Of a stretch of DNA of 64,000 nt, positions 29,246-38,151 are shown piece by piece; the first letter of the stretch is position 1, and each line of letters starts with the position of its first letter. Both the position numbers and the translations under genes were made by a program. The stretch comes from Rhizobium sp. 18055 (GTDB lineage: Bacteria > Pseudomonadota > Alphaproteobacteria > Rhizobiales > Rhizobiaceae), in NCBI RefSeq assembly GCF_902706285.1, contig NZ_CACSKD010000001.1:62001-126000 (forward strand), written 5' to 3'. The notes below the pieces were generated by a model that was given only the letters and a program-made list of their open reading frames with translations, ran no database searches and was not told the DNA's origin.

Positions 29246-29574
29246 CGATTTTGCCTGTTGCTGATGCCTGATCGTCGCATTGGTCTTTCGTCTAATACGG
29301 CCTCATCTGAAATATCCCGCAGGCCGCCGTCGTTTCCTTGCTGAACCACGCGATGACCTGCGTTCGTTGAGGGGAGGGCGCATCGGGCTTGCCTGTCTGT
29401 TCAAATATGAACAGATACTGTTTGGAATTGGTTGTAAAGCGGCCTTGCTTCACGGCTTCAATTCCTTGATCGTAGGGTGTGTCGGTCGCTTTGAGGAGGG
29501 CGGTTGGCCAATTTTGAACAGATGCGCAGTCTGGCCAATCTCTGTGACTGGCCAATCTCTGGGAGGAGAGACAT
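29246..29574. other. intergenic region between LysR gene and transporter operon
   Basis: 329 bases. It should carry the divergent promoters and LysR sites. GGCCAATTTTG at 29509 and two TGGCCAATCTCTG copies (29533-29545 and 29551-29563) form a short direct repeat just upstream of the transporter start, and the second is followed by the ribosome site GGGAGGAG. No open frame here looks coding. Confidence 0.5.
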
Positions 29575-30780
29575 ATGCGAAAGAATCTCATTGCGTCACT
29601 GGCACTGTTGCTCGCAAGCAGCACCGCCGCACTCGCCGCCGGTGCGTCCGACGGCAAGGTGAAGATCGGCATTCTGAACGACCAGTCGGGCGTCTATGCC
29701 GATTTCGGCGGCAAGTCATCGGTCGAAGCAGCCAAGATGGCGATCGAGGATTTCGGCGGCAAGGTGCTGGATGTTCCGATCGAGATCGTCGATGCCGACC
29801 ACCAGAACAAGCCTGATATCGCCTCCAACATCGCCCGCCAGTGGTATGACACCGAGCAGGTCGATACGATCATGGAGCTGACTACCTCTTCGGTCGGTCT
29901 CGCAGTCCAGGCACTGTCGAAGGACAAGAAGAAGATCACCATCAACACAGGCGCGGCGACCACCGACCTGACCGGCAAGGCCTGCACGCCCTACGGCTTC
30001 CACTGGGCCTATGACACGCATGCACTTGCCGTCGGCACCGGTGGCGCGATGGTCAAGCAGGGCGGCGACAGCTGGTTCTTCCTGACCGCCGACTACGCCT
30101 TTGGCTATTCGCTGGAGCAGCAGACCAGCGACTATGTGAAGGCCAATGGCGGCAAGATCGTCGGTTCGGTGCGCCATCCCCTGTCCACACAGGATTTCTC
30201 ATCATTCCTGCTGCAGGCGCAGTCTTCCGGCGCCAAGGTCATCGGCCTTGCCAATGCCGGGCTCGACACCGCCAACGCCATCAAGCAGGCGGCGGAATTC
30301 GGGATCGTCCAGGGTGGCCAGCGACTGGCGGCACTGCTGTTCACGCTTGCGGAAGTCCACGGTCTTGGCCTTGAGGCGGCGCAGGGGCTGACGCTGACGG
30401 AAGGCTACTACTGGAACCTCGACGACAAGAGCCGCGAGTTCGGCAAGAAGTTCTTCGCCCGCACCGGCAAGATGCCCAACATGATCCATGCCGGCACCTA
30501 TTCCGCCGTCACCCAGTATCTGAAGGCGGTACAGAAAGCCGGCACGGATGATTCCGATGCGGTCGCCAAGGCGCTGCACGAAATGCCTGTCGATGACTTC
30601 TTCGGTCGCGGCGGCACCGTCGGCGCCAATGGCAGCATGATCCACGACATGTACCTGCTGCAGGTGAAGAAGCCTGACGAGAGCAAGGAGCCGTGGGACT
30701 ATTACACCGTGCTTGCCACCATTCCCGGCAAGGAGGCCTATATCGACCCCGCCAAGAGCGGCTGCGATCTGGTGAAGTAA
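29575..30780 (+). CDS. ABC transporter substrate-binding protein, branched-chain amino acid type
   Basis: 401 residues. A Sec signal peptide (KNLIASLALLLASSTAALAA, cleavage near residue 22) leads into a type I periplasmic fold of the Peripla_BP_6/LivJ group (KIGILNDQSGVYADFGGKSS; VDADHQNKPDIASNIARQWY; HWAYDTHALAVGTG). It captures the substrate in the periplasm for the LivGFHM-type components downstream. The family binds amino acids, amides, urea or aromatic acids, so the substrate cannot be named. GGGAGGAG precedes the start. Confidence 0.92.
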   Translation: MRKNLIASLALLLASSTAALAAGASDGKVKIGILNDQSGVYADFGGKSSVEAAKMAIEDFGGKVLDVPIEIVDADHQNKPDIASNIARQWYDTEQVDTIMELTTSSVGLAVQALSKDKKKITINTGAATTDLTGKACTPYGFHWAYDTHALAVGTGGAMVKQGGDSWFFLTADYAFGYSLEQQTSDYVKANGGKIVGSVRHPLSTQDFSSFLLQAQSSGAKVIGLANAGLDTANAIKQAAEFGIVQGGQRLAALLFTLAEVHGLGLEAAQGLTLTEGYYWNLDDKSREFGKKFFARTGKMPNMIHAGTYSAVTQYLKAVQKAGTDDSDAVAKALHEMPVDDFFGRGGTVGANGSMIHDMYLLQVKKPDESKEPWDYYTVLATIPGKEAYIDPAKSGCDLVK

Positions 30781-30786
30781 CCGGCC

Positions 30787-31569
30787 ATGGCGGGTTCCGC
30801 ACAACTGCATCTGGTGAAACCGCGGGTGGTTCTGTCCGCCCGCGGTCTGCGGCGCGACTTCGGCGGCTTCACGGCCGTCAAGAATGTCGATCTCGATGTG
30901 CATGATGCCTGCGTTCATGCGCTGATCGGTCCGAACGGCGCCGGCAAGACCACGGTGTTCAACCTTCTGACCAAGTTCCTGCAGCCGACATCAGGCAAGA
31001 TCATGCTGATGGACACCGACATCACCCGGACGCCACCCGACAAGGTGGCGCGGATGGGGTTGGTGCGGTCATTCCAGATCTCGGCGGTGTTTCCGCACCT
31101 GAGCGTCCTCGACAACGTCAGGGTGGCGTTGCAGCGTCCCAACAATCTCTCGACGCAATTCTGGCGGCCGATGTCGGCGCTTGATCGACTGAACGACCGT
31201 GCCGAGCAGTTGCTGGCCAAGGTCGGCCTCTCGAAGGAGCGGGATGCCATCGCCGCCGATCTCTCCTATGGCCGCAAACGTGTGCTTGAGATCGCCACGA
31301 CGCTGGCGCTCGATCCGAAGGTGCTGCTGCTCGACGAGCCGATGGCCGGGATGGGGCAGGAGGATGTCAGCGTCGTCTCGGCGATCATCCGCGACGTCGC
31401 CCGCGATCGCGCCGTGCTGATGGTTGAGCATAATTTGTCCGTGGTCGCCGACATCTGCCAGCAGGTGACGGTGCTGCAGCGCGGCGAGATCCTGGCGGAG
31501 GGCGATTACGCCACGGTCAGCGCCGATCCACGGGTCCGGCAGGCCTATATGGGCACGGAGGAGGGCTGA
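30787..31569 (+). CDS. livG: ABC transporter ATP-binding protein LivG-like
   Basis: 260 residues. Walker A GPNGAGKTT, the long LivG-type Q-loop region, a YGRKRVLEIATTLA signature in place of the common LSGGQ, Walker B LLLDEPMAGMG and the switch histidine in VEHNLSVVADI. The MAGM/L motif after Walker B is characteristic of LivG. It begins six bases after the binding-protein gene and overlaps livF by one base. It powers import together with LivF. Confidence 0.93.
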   Translation: MAGSAQLHLVKPRVVLSARGLRRDFGGFTAVKNVDLDVHDACVHALIGPNGAGKTTVFNLLTKFLQPTSGKIMLMDTDITRTPPDKVARMGLVRSFQISAVFPHLSVLDNVRVALQRPNNLSTQFWRPMSALDRLNDRAEQLLAKVGLSKERDAIAADLSYGRKRVLEIATTLALDPKVLLLDEPMAGMGQEDVSVVSAIIRDVARDRAVLMVEHNLSVVADICQQVTVLQRGEILAEGDYATVSADPRVRQAYMGTEEG

Positions 31570-32270
31570 TGGGCACACTTCTGGAGGTTCAGGGCCTGAA
31601 TGCCTGGTATGGCGAAAGCCACGTGCTGCATGGTGTCGACATGCGTGTCGGCGAAGGCGAGACGATTACCATCCTCGGGCGCAACGGCGTCGGCAAGTCG
31701 ACGACGCTCAGGACCATCACCGGCATCATCCGCTCCCGCAAGGGCAAGATCAGCTTCGGTGGCACCGACATGATGCAGGTGCCACTGCACAGGACCGCGC
31801 ACCGGGGCATCGGGTTCGTGCCGGAGGAACGCGGCATCTTTTCGACGCTGACCGTCTCCGAGAACCTGACGCTGCCGCCTGTGGTGGCCGCCGGCGGTAT
31901 GACGGTTGACGAGATCTACGAGCTGTTTCCGAACCTTTACGAGAGGCGCAACAGTTCCGGCACCAAACTGTCGGGTGGCGAGCAGCAGATGCTGGCGATT
32001 GCCCGCATCCTGCGCACCGGCGTTCGCATGCTGTTGCTCGACGAGCCGACCGAAGGCCTCGCGCCTGTCATCGTCCAGCGGATCGGCGAGGTGCTGAAAG
32101 CGCTCAAGCAGCGCGGCATGACGATCCTTCTGGTCGAGCAGAATTTCCGCTTCGCCAGCCGCATCGCCGATCGCTTCTACCTGATGGATCATGGCCAGAT
32201 GGTCTCTGAGTTTCCGGTCAATGAACTGCCGCAGCGGATGGATACGCTGCACAAGGTGCTGGGAGTGTGA
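31569..32270 (+). CDS. livF: ABC transporter ATP-binding protein LivF-like
   Basis: 233 residues, the short LivF form. It has Walker A GRNGVGKST, the FVPEERGIFSTLTVSENL segment, the signature LSGGEQQMLAIARIL, Walker B MLLLDEPTEGLAP and the VEQNFRFASRIADR switch region. These are diagnostic of LivF. It shares its ATG with the livG stop region and is followed after four bases by livH. Confidence 0.94.
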   Translation: MGTLLEVQGLNAWYGESHVLHGVDMRVGEGETITILGRNGVGKSTTLRTITGIIRSRKGKISFGGTDMMQVPLHRTAHRGIGFVPEERGIFSTLTVSENLTLPPVVAAGGMTVDEIYELFPNLYERRNSSGTKLSGGEQQMLAIARILRTGVRMLLLDEPTEGLAPVIVQRIGEVLKALKQRGMTILLVEQNFRFASRIADRFYLMDHGQMVSEFPVNELPQRMDTLHKVLGV

Positions 32271-32274
32271 TCCG

Positions 32275-33162
32275 ATGACAATGATATTCGGGATCCCTCT
32301 GCAGGCATTCATGGGCCAGTTGCTGATCGGCCTGATCAACGGTTCCTTCTACGCGCTGCTCAGCCTCGGCCTCGCCATCATCTTCGGTCTGCTGCGGGTC
32401 ATCAACTTTGCCCACGGCGCCCAATATATGCTCGGCGCCTTCGTCGCCTACCTGCTGCTTGCCACTCTCGGCATCGGCTACTGGCCGTCACTGATCCTTG
32501 CGCCTGTCATCGTCGGGTTGCTGGGGGCAATTGTCGAGCGCCTGTTCCTGCGGCGGCTCTATGATCTCGATCCGCTCTATGGGCTGCTCTTCACCTTCGG
32601 CATGGCGCTCACCGTCGAGGGGACGTTTCGCTATCTCTACGGATCGTCGGGCCAGCCCTACGCCCAGCCGGCAGCGCTTTCGGGCGCCGTCAATCTCGGC
32701 TTCATGTTTCTGCCGATCTACCGTGGCTGGGTCGTGGTGATGTCGCTGGTGGTCTGCTTGGGAACCTGGCTGCTGATCGAAAAGACCAAGCTTGGCGCCT
32801 ACCTCAGGGCGGCGACCGAAAACGCGACACTGGTCCAGGCTTTTGGCGTCAACGTGCCGGTGCTGCTGACGCTGACCTATGCGCTTGGCGCCGGACTTGC
32901 CGCCTTCGCGGGCGTCCTGGCCGCTCCGATCTATCAGGTCTCGCCGCTGATGGGCTCGAACATGATCATTGTCGTCTTCGCCGTCGTCGTCGTCGGCGGC
33001 ATGGGATCGATCCTCGGTGCGATCGTCACCGGTTATGTGCTTGGTATCGCTGAAGGCCTGACCAAGGTCTTCTATCCCGAGGCCTCGAACATCGTGATCT
33101 TCGTGATCATGGCGTTCGTGCTTCTCATCCGGCCCGCGGGCCTCTTCGGGCGGGATGCGTGA
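32275..33162 (+). CDS. livH: branched-chain amino acid type ABC permease LivH-like
   Basis: 295 residues with about eight membrane helices. The LivH motif region reads NGSFYALLSLGLAIIFGLLRVINFAHG, in two parts: NGSFYALLSLGLAIIFG and LRVINFAHGA. The ATP-coupling loop (LRAATENATLVQAFGVNV) and the GGMGSILGAIVTGYVLG segment follow. ATG 32275 was chosen over an upstream in-frame start inside livF. Its stop overlaps livM. Confidence 0.93.
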   Translation: MTMIFGIPLQAFMGQLLIGLINGSFYALLSLGLAIIFGLLRVINFAHGAQYMLGAFVAYLLLATLGIGYWPSLILAPVIVGLLGAIVERLFLRRLYDLDPLYGLLFTFGMALTVEGTFRYLYGSSGQPYAQPAALSGAVNLGFMFLPIYRGWVVVMSLVVCLGTWLLIEKTKLGAYLRAATENATLVQAFGVNVPVLLTLTYALGAGLAAFAGVLAAPIYQVSPLMGSNMIIVVFAVVVVGGMGSILGAIVTGYVLGIAEGLTKVFYPEASNIVIFVIMAFVLLIRPAGLFGRDA

Positions 33163-34153
33163 GATGACCGAGATCACCGAAACCATCCGCACGGAAAAGA
33201 GCCGCACGGCGATATCGGTGCAGGCGGGATTCCTCGCGATCGGCCTGCTGCTGTTGCTGCTGGCGCCGTTCTTCTTCTACCCGATCTTCCTGATGAAGCT
33301 GCTGTGCTTTGCGCTGTTTGCCTGCGCCTTCAACCTGCTGCTCGGCTATACCGGCCTGCTGTCCTTTGGCCATGCCACCTTCTTCGGTGGCGCTGCCTAT
33401 TTCACCGCCCATGCGGTCAAGGAATGGGGCCTGTCGCCGGAGCTCGGCATTCTCGTCGGTGTTGCCGGCGCGGCATTGCTCGGCCTTGTCATGGGCTTCT
33501 TCGCCATCCGTCGGCAGGGCATCTATTTCGCCATGGTGACGCTGGCATTGTCGCAGATGTTCTTCTTCTTTTGCCTGCAGGCCAGCTTCACCCACGGCGA
33601 GGACGGTATCCAGTCGGTGCCGCGTGGCCATCTGTTCGGCGTCATCGACCTGAACAGCTCGACCAACATGTATTATTTCGTGCTGGCGGTCTTCGTAATC
33701 GGCGTGCTGATCATCTGGCGGTTCATCAATTCGCCGTTCGGCATGATCCTGAAATCGATCCGCGAGAACGAGCAGCGCGCCATTTCGCTCGGCTATTCCG
33801 TCGCCCGCTACAAGCTCGGCGCCTTCGTGATGTCGGCTGCCCTTGCCGGGCTCGCCGGTGCGGTGAAGGCGATCGTCTTCCAGTTCGCCACGCTGACGGA
33901 TGTCGCCTGGCAGATGTCGGGCGAGGTGATCCTGATGACCTTGCTCGGCGGGATCGGCACCCTGATCGGCCCGCTGTTCGGCGCCGGGCTGATCGTCACG
34001 CTGGAGAACTACCTCGCAACCTCGGAATTCCCGGTCACCATCGTCACCGGCGTGGTGTTCATGGCCTGCGTGCTGATCTTTCGCCGTGGCATCATCGGCG
34101 AATTCTACGCGTCGCGCATCGGCCGCAGGCTTGGCTTCACTTACCGCCGCTGA
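33155..34153 (+). CDS. livM: branched-chain amino acid type ABC permease LivM-like
   Basis: 332 residues, with a charged N-terminus and about nine to ten membrane helices. The LivM features are FNLLLGYTGLLSFGHATFFG, the coupling loop KSIRENEQRAISLGYSVARY and LTLLGGIGTLIGPLFGA (read as LLGGIGTLIGP). It pairs with LivH. The start could be ATG 33155 or ATG 33164; the first overlaps the livH stop. The GMC oxidoreductase follows 21 bases downstream on the same strand. Confidence 0.93.
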   Translation: MREMTEITETIRTEKSRTAISVQAGFLAIGLLLLLLAPFFFYPIFLMKLLCFALFACAFNLLLGYTGLLSFGHATFFGGAAYFTAHAVKEWGLSPELGILVGVAGAALLGLVMGFFAIRRQGIYFAMVTLALSQMFFFFCLQASFTHGEDGIQSVPRGHLFGVIDLNSSTNMYYFVLAVFVIGVLIIWRFINSPFGMILKSIRENEQRAISLGYSVARYKLGAFVMSAALAGLAGAVKAIVFQFATLTDVAWQMSGEVILMTLLGGIGTLIGPLFGAGLIVTLENYLATSEFPVTIVTGVVFMACVLIFRRGIIGEFYASRIGRRLGFTYRR

Positions 34154-34174
34154 TCTGCGGCCGGATGGCATGAC

Positions 34175-35770
34175 ATGGACCGCTACGACTACATCATCAT
34201 CGGCGCCGGCAGCGCGGGCTGCGTGCTCGCCAATCGGCTGTCTGAGGATCGCAACACCAGGGTTCTGCTGCTGGAGGCTGGCGGCAACGACAATTATCAC
34301 TGGATCCACATTCCGGTGGGCTATCTCTACTGCATCAACAACCCGCGCACCGACTGGTGTTTTACGACAGCGGCCGAAGAGGGGCTGAACGGCCGGGCGC
34401 TGAGCTATCCGCGTGGCAAGGTGCTGGGTGGAAGCTCGTCGATCAACGGCATGATCTACATGCGCGGCCAGGCGCGGGATTACGATCTGTGGCGGCAGAT
34501 GGGCTGCACCGGCTGGAGCTGGGACGATGTTCTGCCGTTCTTCCGCCAATCGGAAGATCACTATCGCGGCGAGACGGATATGCATGGCGCCGGCGGCGAA
34601 TGGCGGGTGGAAAAAGCCCGCGTGCGCTGGGCCGTGCTCGATGCGTTTCAGGCCGCAGCCAGAGAGGCCGGCATTCCGGAAACGGCCGATTTCAATACCG
34701 GCAGCAACGAGGGCTCAGGCTATTTCGACGTCAACCAGCGGTCAGGTGTCCGCTGGAGCGCGGCCAAGGCCTTTCTGCGCCCGGCTATGAAGCGTGCCAA
34801 TCTGACCGTGCTGGTGAAGGCGCAGGTGCGGCGGCTGCTGATCGAGGAGGGCGCTGTCACCGGCGTCGAGTTCCAGCACGCAGGCGTGGTCAAGCAGGCC
34901 CATGCACGAAGGGAAACGATCCTTTCCGCTGGCGCCATCGGCTCGCCGCATATCCTTGAGCTATCCGGCATCGGCCGCGGCGAGGTGTTGCAAGAGGCGG
35001 GTGTCGAGGTGGCGAGCGAGGTCAGGGGCGTCGGCGAAAATCTGCAGGACCATCTGCAACTCCGGCTCGCCTACAAGGTCACCGGTGTCCCGACCCTCAA
35101 CGAGAAGGCGACGAAGCTGTTCGGCAAGGCGGCGATCGGCCTCGAATATCTCATCCGTCGATCGGGGCCGATGGCGATGGCGCCGAGCCAGCTCGGCATC
35201 TTCACCCGCTCCAGCCCCGACAGGGAAACGCCGGATCTTCAATATCACGTCCAGCCGGTCTCGCTCGAACGGTTCGGCGAGCCCGTGCATTCGTTCCCGG
35301 CGATCACCGCCAGCGTCTGCAATCTCAGGCCGGAAAGCCGCGGATCGGTGCACCTGGCAAGCCCCGATTTCGCCGCCCAGCCGGCGATCAGCCCACGATA
35401 CCTGTCGACAGAGCGCGATCGTGACACGGCCGTTCGGTCGATCCGCCTGACCCGCGAAATCGTGGCCCAGCCGTCCTTCGCCCGATTCCAGCCCGAGGAG
35501 TTCAAGCCGGGCGGGAGCTACAGCTCCGATGCCGATCTGGCGCGGGTTGCCGGAGATATCGGCACAACAATCTTTCACCCCGTCGGCACCTGCCGCATGG
35601 GGTCGGACCTGGAAAGCGTTGTCGATCCACGGCTGAAATTGCGGGCACTGGCAAGGCTCCGGATCGCCGATGCCTCGGTGATGCCGACCATCACCTCAGG
35701 CAATACAAATTCACCGACGATCATGATCGCCGAAAAGGCTGCATCGATGATCCTGGCGGACAACAGATAG
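34175..35770 (+). CDS. GMC family FAD oxidoreductase (choline dehydrogenase-like)
   Basis: 531 residues, normal for the family. The FAD motif is [18 protein letters not shown], the GMC signature 1 is [20 protein letters not shown] (as GGSSSINGM), signature 2 is [15 protein letters not shown], and the C-terminal catalytic region has [10 protein letters not shown] and [13 protein letters not shown]. Such enzymes oxidise alcohol groups of choline, polyols or aliphatic alcohols to aldehydes. Being in an operon with a LIV-type importer and a hydroxyacid dehydrogenase suggests it acts on the imported compound or its product. Substrate unknown. Confidence 0.92.
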   Translation: MDRYDYIIIGAGSAGCVLANRLSEDRNTRVLLLEAGGNDNYHWIHIPVGYLYCINNPRTDWCFTTAAEEGLNGRALSYPRGKVLGGSSSINGMIYMRGQARDYDLWRQMGCTGWSWDDVLPFFRQSEDHYRGETDMHGAGGEWRVEKARVRWAVLDAFQAAAREAGIPETADFNTGSNEGSGYFDVNQRSGVRWSAAKAFLRPAMKRANLTVLVKAQVRRLLIEEGAVTGVEFQHAGVVKQAHARRETILSAGAIGSPHILELSGIGRGEVLQEAGVEVASEVRGVGENLQDHLQLRLAYKVTGVPTLNEKATKLFGKAAIGLEYLIRRSGPMAMAPSQLGIFTRSSPDRETPDLQYHVQPVSLERFGEPVHSFPAITASVCNLRPESRGSVHLASPDFAAQPAISPRYLSTERDRDTAVRSIRLTREIVAQPSFARFQPEEFKPGGSYSSDADLARVAGDIGTTIFHPVGTCRMGSDLESVVDPRLKLRALARLRIADASVMPTITSGNTNSPTIMIAEKAASMILADNR

Positions 35771-35779
35771 GACAGTGAC

Positions 35780-36664
35780 ATGGCAAGGATCGCATTCATC
35801 GGCCTCGGCAACATGGGCGGGCCGATGGCCGCCAACCTCGTCAAGGCGGGGCACGATGTCACCGGTTTCGATCTCGCCGCGCCGATGCTGCAGACCGCGG
35901 AAGCGACCGGCGTCAAGCCGGCGAACCATATCAGCCAGGCCGTCGCCGATGCAGAGGTCATCGTCACCATGCTGCCGCAGGGCAGGCATGTGCTGACCGC
36001 CTGGACCGATATTTTCCGCGCGATCCCTGCGGGAGCGCTAGTCATCGATTGCTCGACGATCGACGTGGAAAGTGCGCGCAAGGCGCATGAGATGGCTGCG
36101 GCTGCGGGGTGCCTGTCGCTCGACGCACCGGTCTCCGGTGGCACGAGCGGAGCCGCAGCCGGCACGTTGACGTTCATGGTCGGCGGCTCCGGCGAGAGCT
36201 TTGCCAAGGCGAAGCCGATGCTCGAGGCGATGGGCAGGAAAATCGTCCATTGTGGCGAGGCGGGTGCCGGGCAGGCGGCCAAGATCTGCAACAACATGAT
36301 CCTCGGCATATCGATGATCGGTGTCTGCGAGGCCTTTGCACTCGGCGAAAAGCTTGGCCTCTCGCATCAGGCACTCTTCGATGTCGCCTCCACCTCATCG
36401 GGCCAGTGCTGGTCGATCAGCACCTATTGCCCGGTTCCCGGCCCGGTGCCGACATCGCCGGCCAACAATGACTACAAGCCAGGCTTCGCCGCAGCCCTAA
36501 TGCTGAAGGATTTGCGCCTGTCCCAGGAGGCGGCACTTGCGACCGGCGCCTCGACACCGCTTGGCGCCGAAGCAGCACGGCTGTTTGCGCTGTTCGAAAA
36601 GCAGGGAAACGGCAGCCGCGATTTCTCGGCGATCATCGAAATGCTGCGGTTGTCGGACGGGTGA
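35780..36664 (+). CDS. mmsB: 3-hydroxyisobutyrate dehydrogenase family (beta-hydroxyacid dehydrogenase)
   Basis: 294 residues. The N-terminal NAD motif is FIGLGNMGGPMAANL, the substrate-binding DAPVSGGTSGA motif follows at mid-protein, then the catalytic lysine segment GAGQAAKICNNM and the C-terminal QCWSISTYCPVPGPVP and FAAALMLKDLRL. This matches 3-hydroxyisobutyrate dehydrogenase closely, which oxidises the valine intermediate to methylmalonate semialdehyde. It ends the transporter operon. It could act on another 3-hydroxyacid derived from the GMC enzyme's product. IS remnants begin about 35 bases after its stop. Confidence 0.9.
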   Translation: MARIAFIGLGNMGGPMAANLVKAGHDVTGFDLAAPMLQTAEATGVKPANHISQAVADAEVIVTMLPQGRHVLTAWTDIFRAIPAGALVIDCSTIDVESARKAHEMAAAAGCLSLDAPVSGGTSGAAAGTLTFMVGGSGESFAKAKPMLEAMGRKIVHCGEAGAGQAAKICNNMILGISMIGVCEAFALGEKLGLSHQALFDVASTSSGQCWSISTYCPVPGPVPTSPANNDYKPGFAAALMLKDLRLSQEAALATGASTPLGAEAARLFALFEKQGNGSRDFSAIIEMLRLSDG

Positions 36665-36697
36665 GTGACCGTGTCGCGGTATGCATCTAGGACGGAT

Positions 36698-36879
36698 CGC
36701 TTCTTCGAAACGAGGCCGGACGGGCCATCACGGTCATAGGCCTGCAGCAGCCGATGGACCTGGCGCGTGCTGACGTCGAGCACATGCGCCGCCGACACCA
36801 TCGTCATGCGGCCAGCCGCTACTTTCGACAAAACCTCGATCCGCTGCAAATCGCGCTCGCTCATCGCAATCAATCCCAT
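36698..36879 (-). pseudogene. ISNCY family transposase, N-terminal fragment
   Basis: The first ~60 residues match the HTH start of ISNCY-type transposases: MSERDLQRIEVLSKVAAGRM, then STRQVHRLLQAYDRDGPSGL and KKR. After this the frame runs into the 3' end of mmsB in antisense, so the catalytic part is gone. The piece is a remnant of a once larger element. The cut is at about 36698. Confidence 0.75.
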
Positions 36880-36913
36880 CTGCTCGTCTCCGCGTTATCA
36901 AACGCGGGGAGTG

Positions 36914-36956
36914 TGACACTCTAACTTTGCAGAAACAGGACACTTTAACTTTGCGG
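36914..36956. repeat. ISNCY end repeats
   Basis: Two near-identical copies in tandem, GACACTCTAACTTTGC (36914-36929) and GACACTTTAACTTTGC (36939-36954). Such repeated terminal sites upstream of the transposase fit the end of the ISNCY element. The second copy abuts the IS30 left end. Confidence 0.55.
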
Positions 36957-38069
36957 TGCTGATTCCAGATCGAACGCAACGTTTCCGAGAAAACTACATT
37001 CATTGCCGTCCCAAAGCCAATAGGTGCTGGCTGAAAACCTCCGTTGGCGTTTGAAACCCCAAGCATTTGCGTGGCGTCGCATTCAGGCGTTCGCATAACG
37101 AACGGATATCCTGGTTGCTCACATCCAGAACGACAGTCTCCGGCGGCAGGTAGCGTCGGACGCGTTTGTTGGTATTTTCGACAGTGCCTTTTTGCCACGG
37201 CGCCTGCGGGTCACAGAACCAGGACGACGTTCCCATGCCTGTTTCAAGCTCACGCCACGACACAAATTCCAGGCCTCGGTCGAATGTCAAGCTTTGCCGG
37301 GCCGCCACGGGCAGGGGTCCCAGATGACCGATCAGCTGGTTCATAATCGGCTTTGAACGCCGGTCGTTATTGCGAAAAAGCACGGTATAGCGGCTTTTGC
37401 GCTCGACAACCGTGGCGACATTGGCAGCTCCATGTTCTTTCCTGAAAATCATCAAATCCGCTTCCCAATGCCCGAACTCACTGCGGGAATTAACGGATTC
37501 AGGTCGATTACGGATGGCGCATTCTATTGGAAACACAAGACTTCTGGGTTTGCGCGCGTATCGCGGTCGACGCTTGCGGCGTCGCGCCGGCAGGTGACGT
37601 CCGAGTTCCTGGCTCTGGCCTTCGGCCGAATAGACATATTGATAGATCGTCTCATGGCTCAGTCTTGCAGATGATCCGCCATCGACCCTCAGACGCCCTG
37701 AAATCTGCTCCGGAGACCATCCTTCCTTCAACCGGTCGATCACAGCGGAGCAAAGCAGAGGATCGCGCAAAAGCTTGCGGTAGCGCCGTCGCCGGCCTTC
37801 AGCCATCTGGTGCGCTGTCACATGCCAATAGCCCTCAGCGATCGGAAGCTCACGATCATGCCAGAAGTTGCGCCTGAGCTCACGGCAGATCGTCGATCGG
37901 TCCCGGCGAAGGGTACGTGCTATTTCCGCCTGGCTGATCTTCTTCTCATGCATCCGCGCTATGATGCGACGTTCATCCAGACTCAACTGTACAAAAGAGC
38001 GTGCCATTCCATCCTCCTGTAAACATGGCACATATTGACCACGTTGCATTTGAAAATGGAATCTGCCCC
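36955..38069 (-). mobile_element. complete IS30 family insertion sequence
   Basis: About 1115 bases, bounded by imperfect inverted repeats of 28-29 bases: left 36955-36982 and right 38041-38069 (reverse complement), sharing GATTCCA in the outer part and GCAACGT at the inner end. One intact transposase fills it. It lies directly against the ISNCY end repeat, so it seems to have landed in or beside that older element. Target duplication could not be fixed. Confidence 0.82.
37000..38007 (-). CDS. IS30 family transposase
   Basis: 335 residues. The N-terminal HTH_38 domain has LSLDERRIIARMHEKKISQAEIARTLRRDRST, seen in parts LDERRIIARMHEKK and QAEIARTLRRDRSTICREL. The DDE core follows: HWEADLMIF (first Asp), LTFDRGLEF (second Asp) and WQKGTVENTNKRVRRYLP (Glu). 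ATG 38007 has GGAGGA upstream; a longer in-frame start exists at 38049 inside the right end. The frame is intact, so the element may still move. Confidence 0.93.
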   Translation of the reverse strand: MARSFVQLSLDERRIIARMHEKKISQAEIARTLRRDRSTICRELRRNFWHDRELPIAEGYWHVTAHQMAEGRRRRYRKLLRDPLLCSAVIDRLKEGWSPEQISGRLRVDGGSSARLSHETIYQYVYSAEGQSQELGRHLPARRRKRRPRYARKPRSLVFPIECAIRNRPESVNSRSEFGHWEADLMIFRKEHGAANVATVVERKSRYTVLFRNNDRRSKPIMNQLIGHLGPLPVAARQSLTFDRGLEFVSWRELETGMGTSSWFCDPQAPWQKGTVENTNKRVRRYLPPETVVLDVSNQDIRSLCERLNATPRKCLGFQTPTEVFSQHLLALGRQ

Positions 38070-38087
38070 GGCTACACCGTTTTATCG

Positions 38088-38103
38088 CATAACATACGTT
38101 ATG
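38088..38103. repeat. perfect palindrome near the IS30 right end
   Basis: CATAAC (38088-38093), ATAC, GTTATG (38098-38103), about 20 bases outside the IS30 element. It may be an operator or hairpin for the convergent MFS gene end. Function unknown. Confidence 0.3.
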
Positions 38104-38151
38104 GAACAGCTCTGTCCCTGAAACCCAACGCTCCCGGGTTATGCTACGCGT

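Noticed and set aside
29292..29672. Leftward ORF across the transporter promoter and binding-protein start
   Set aside because: It overlaps a well-supported signal-peptide gene on the other strand and shows no family features.
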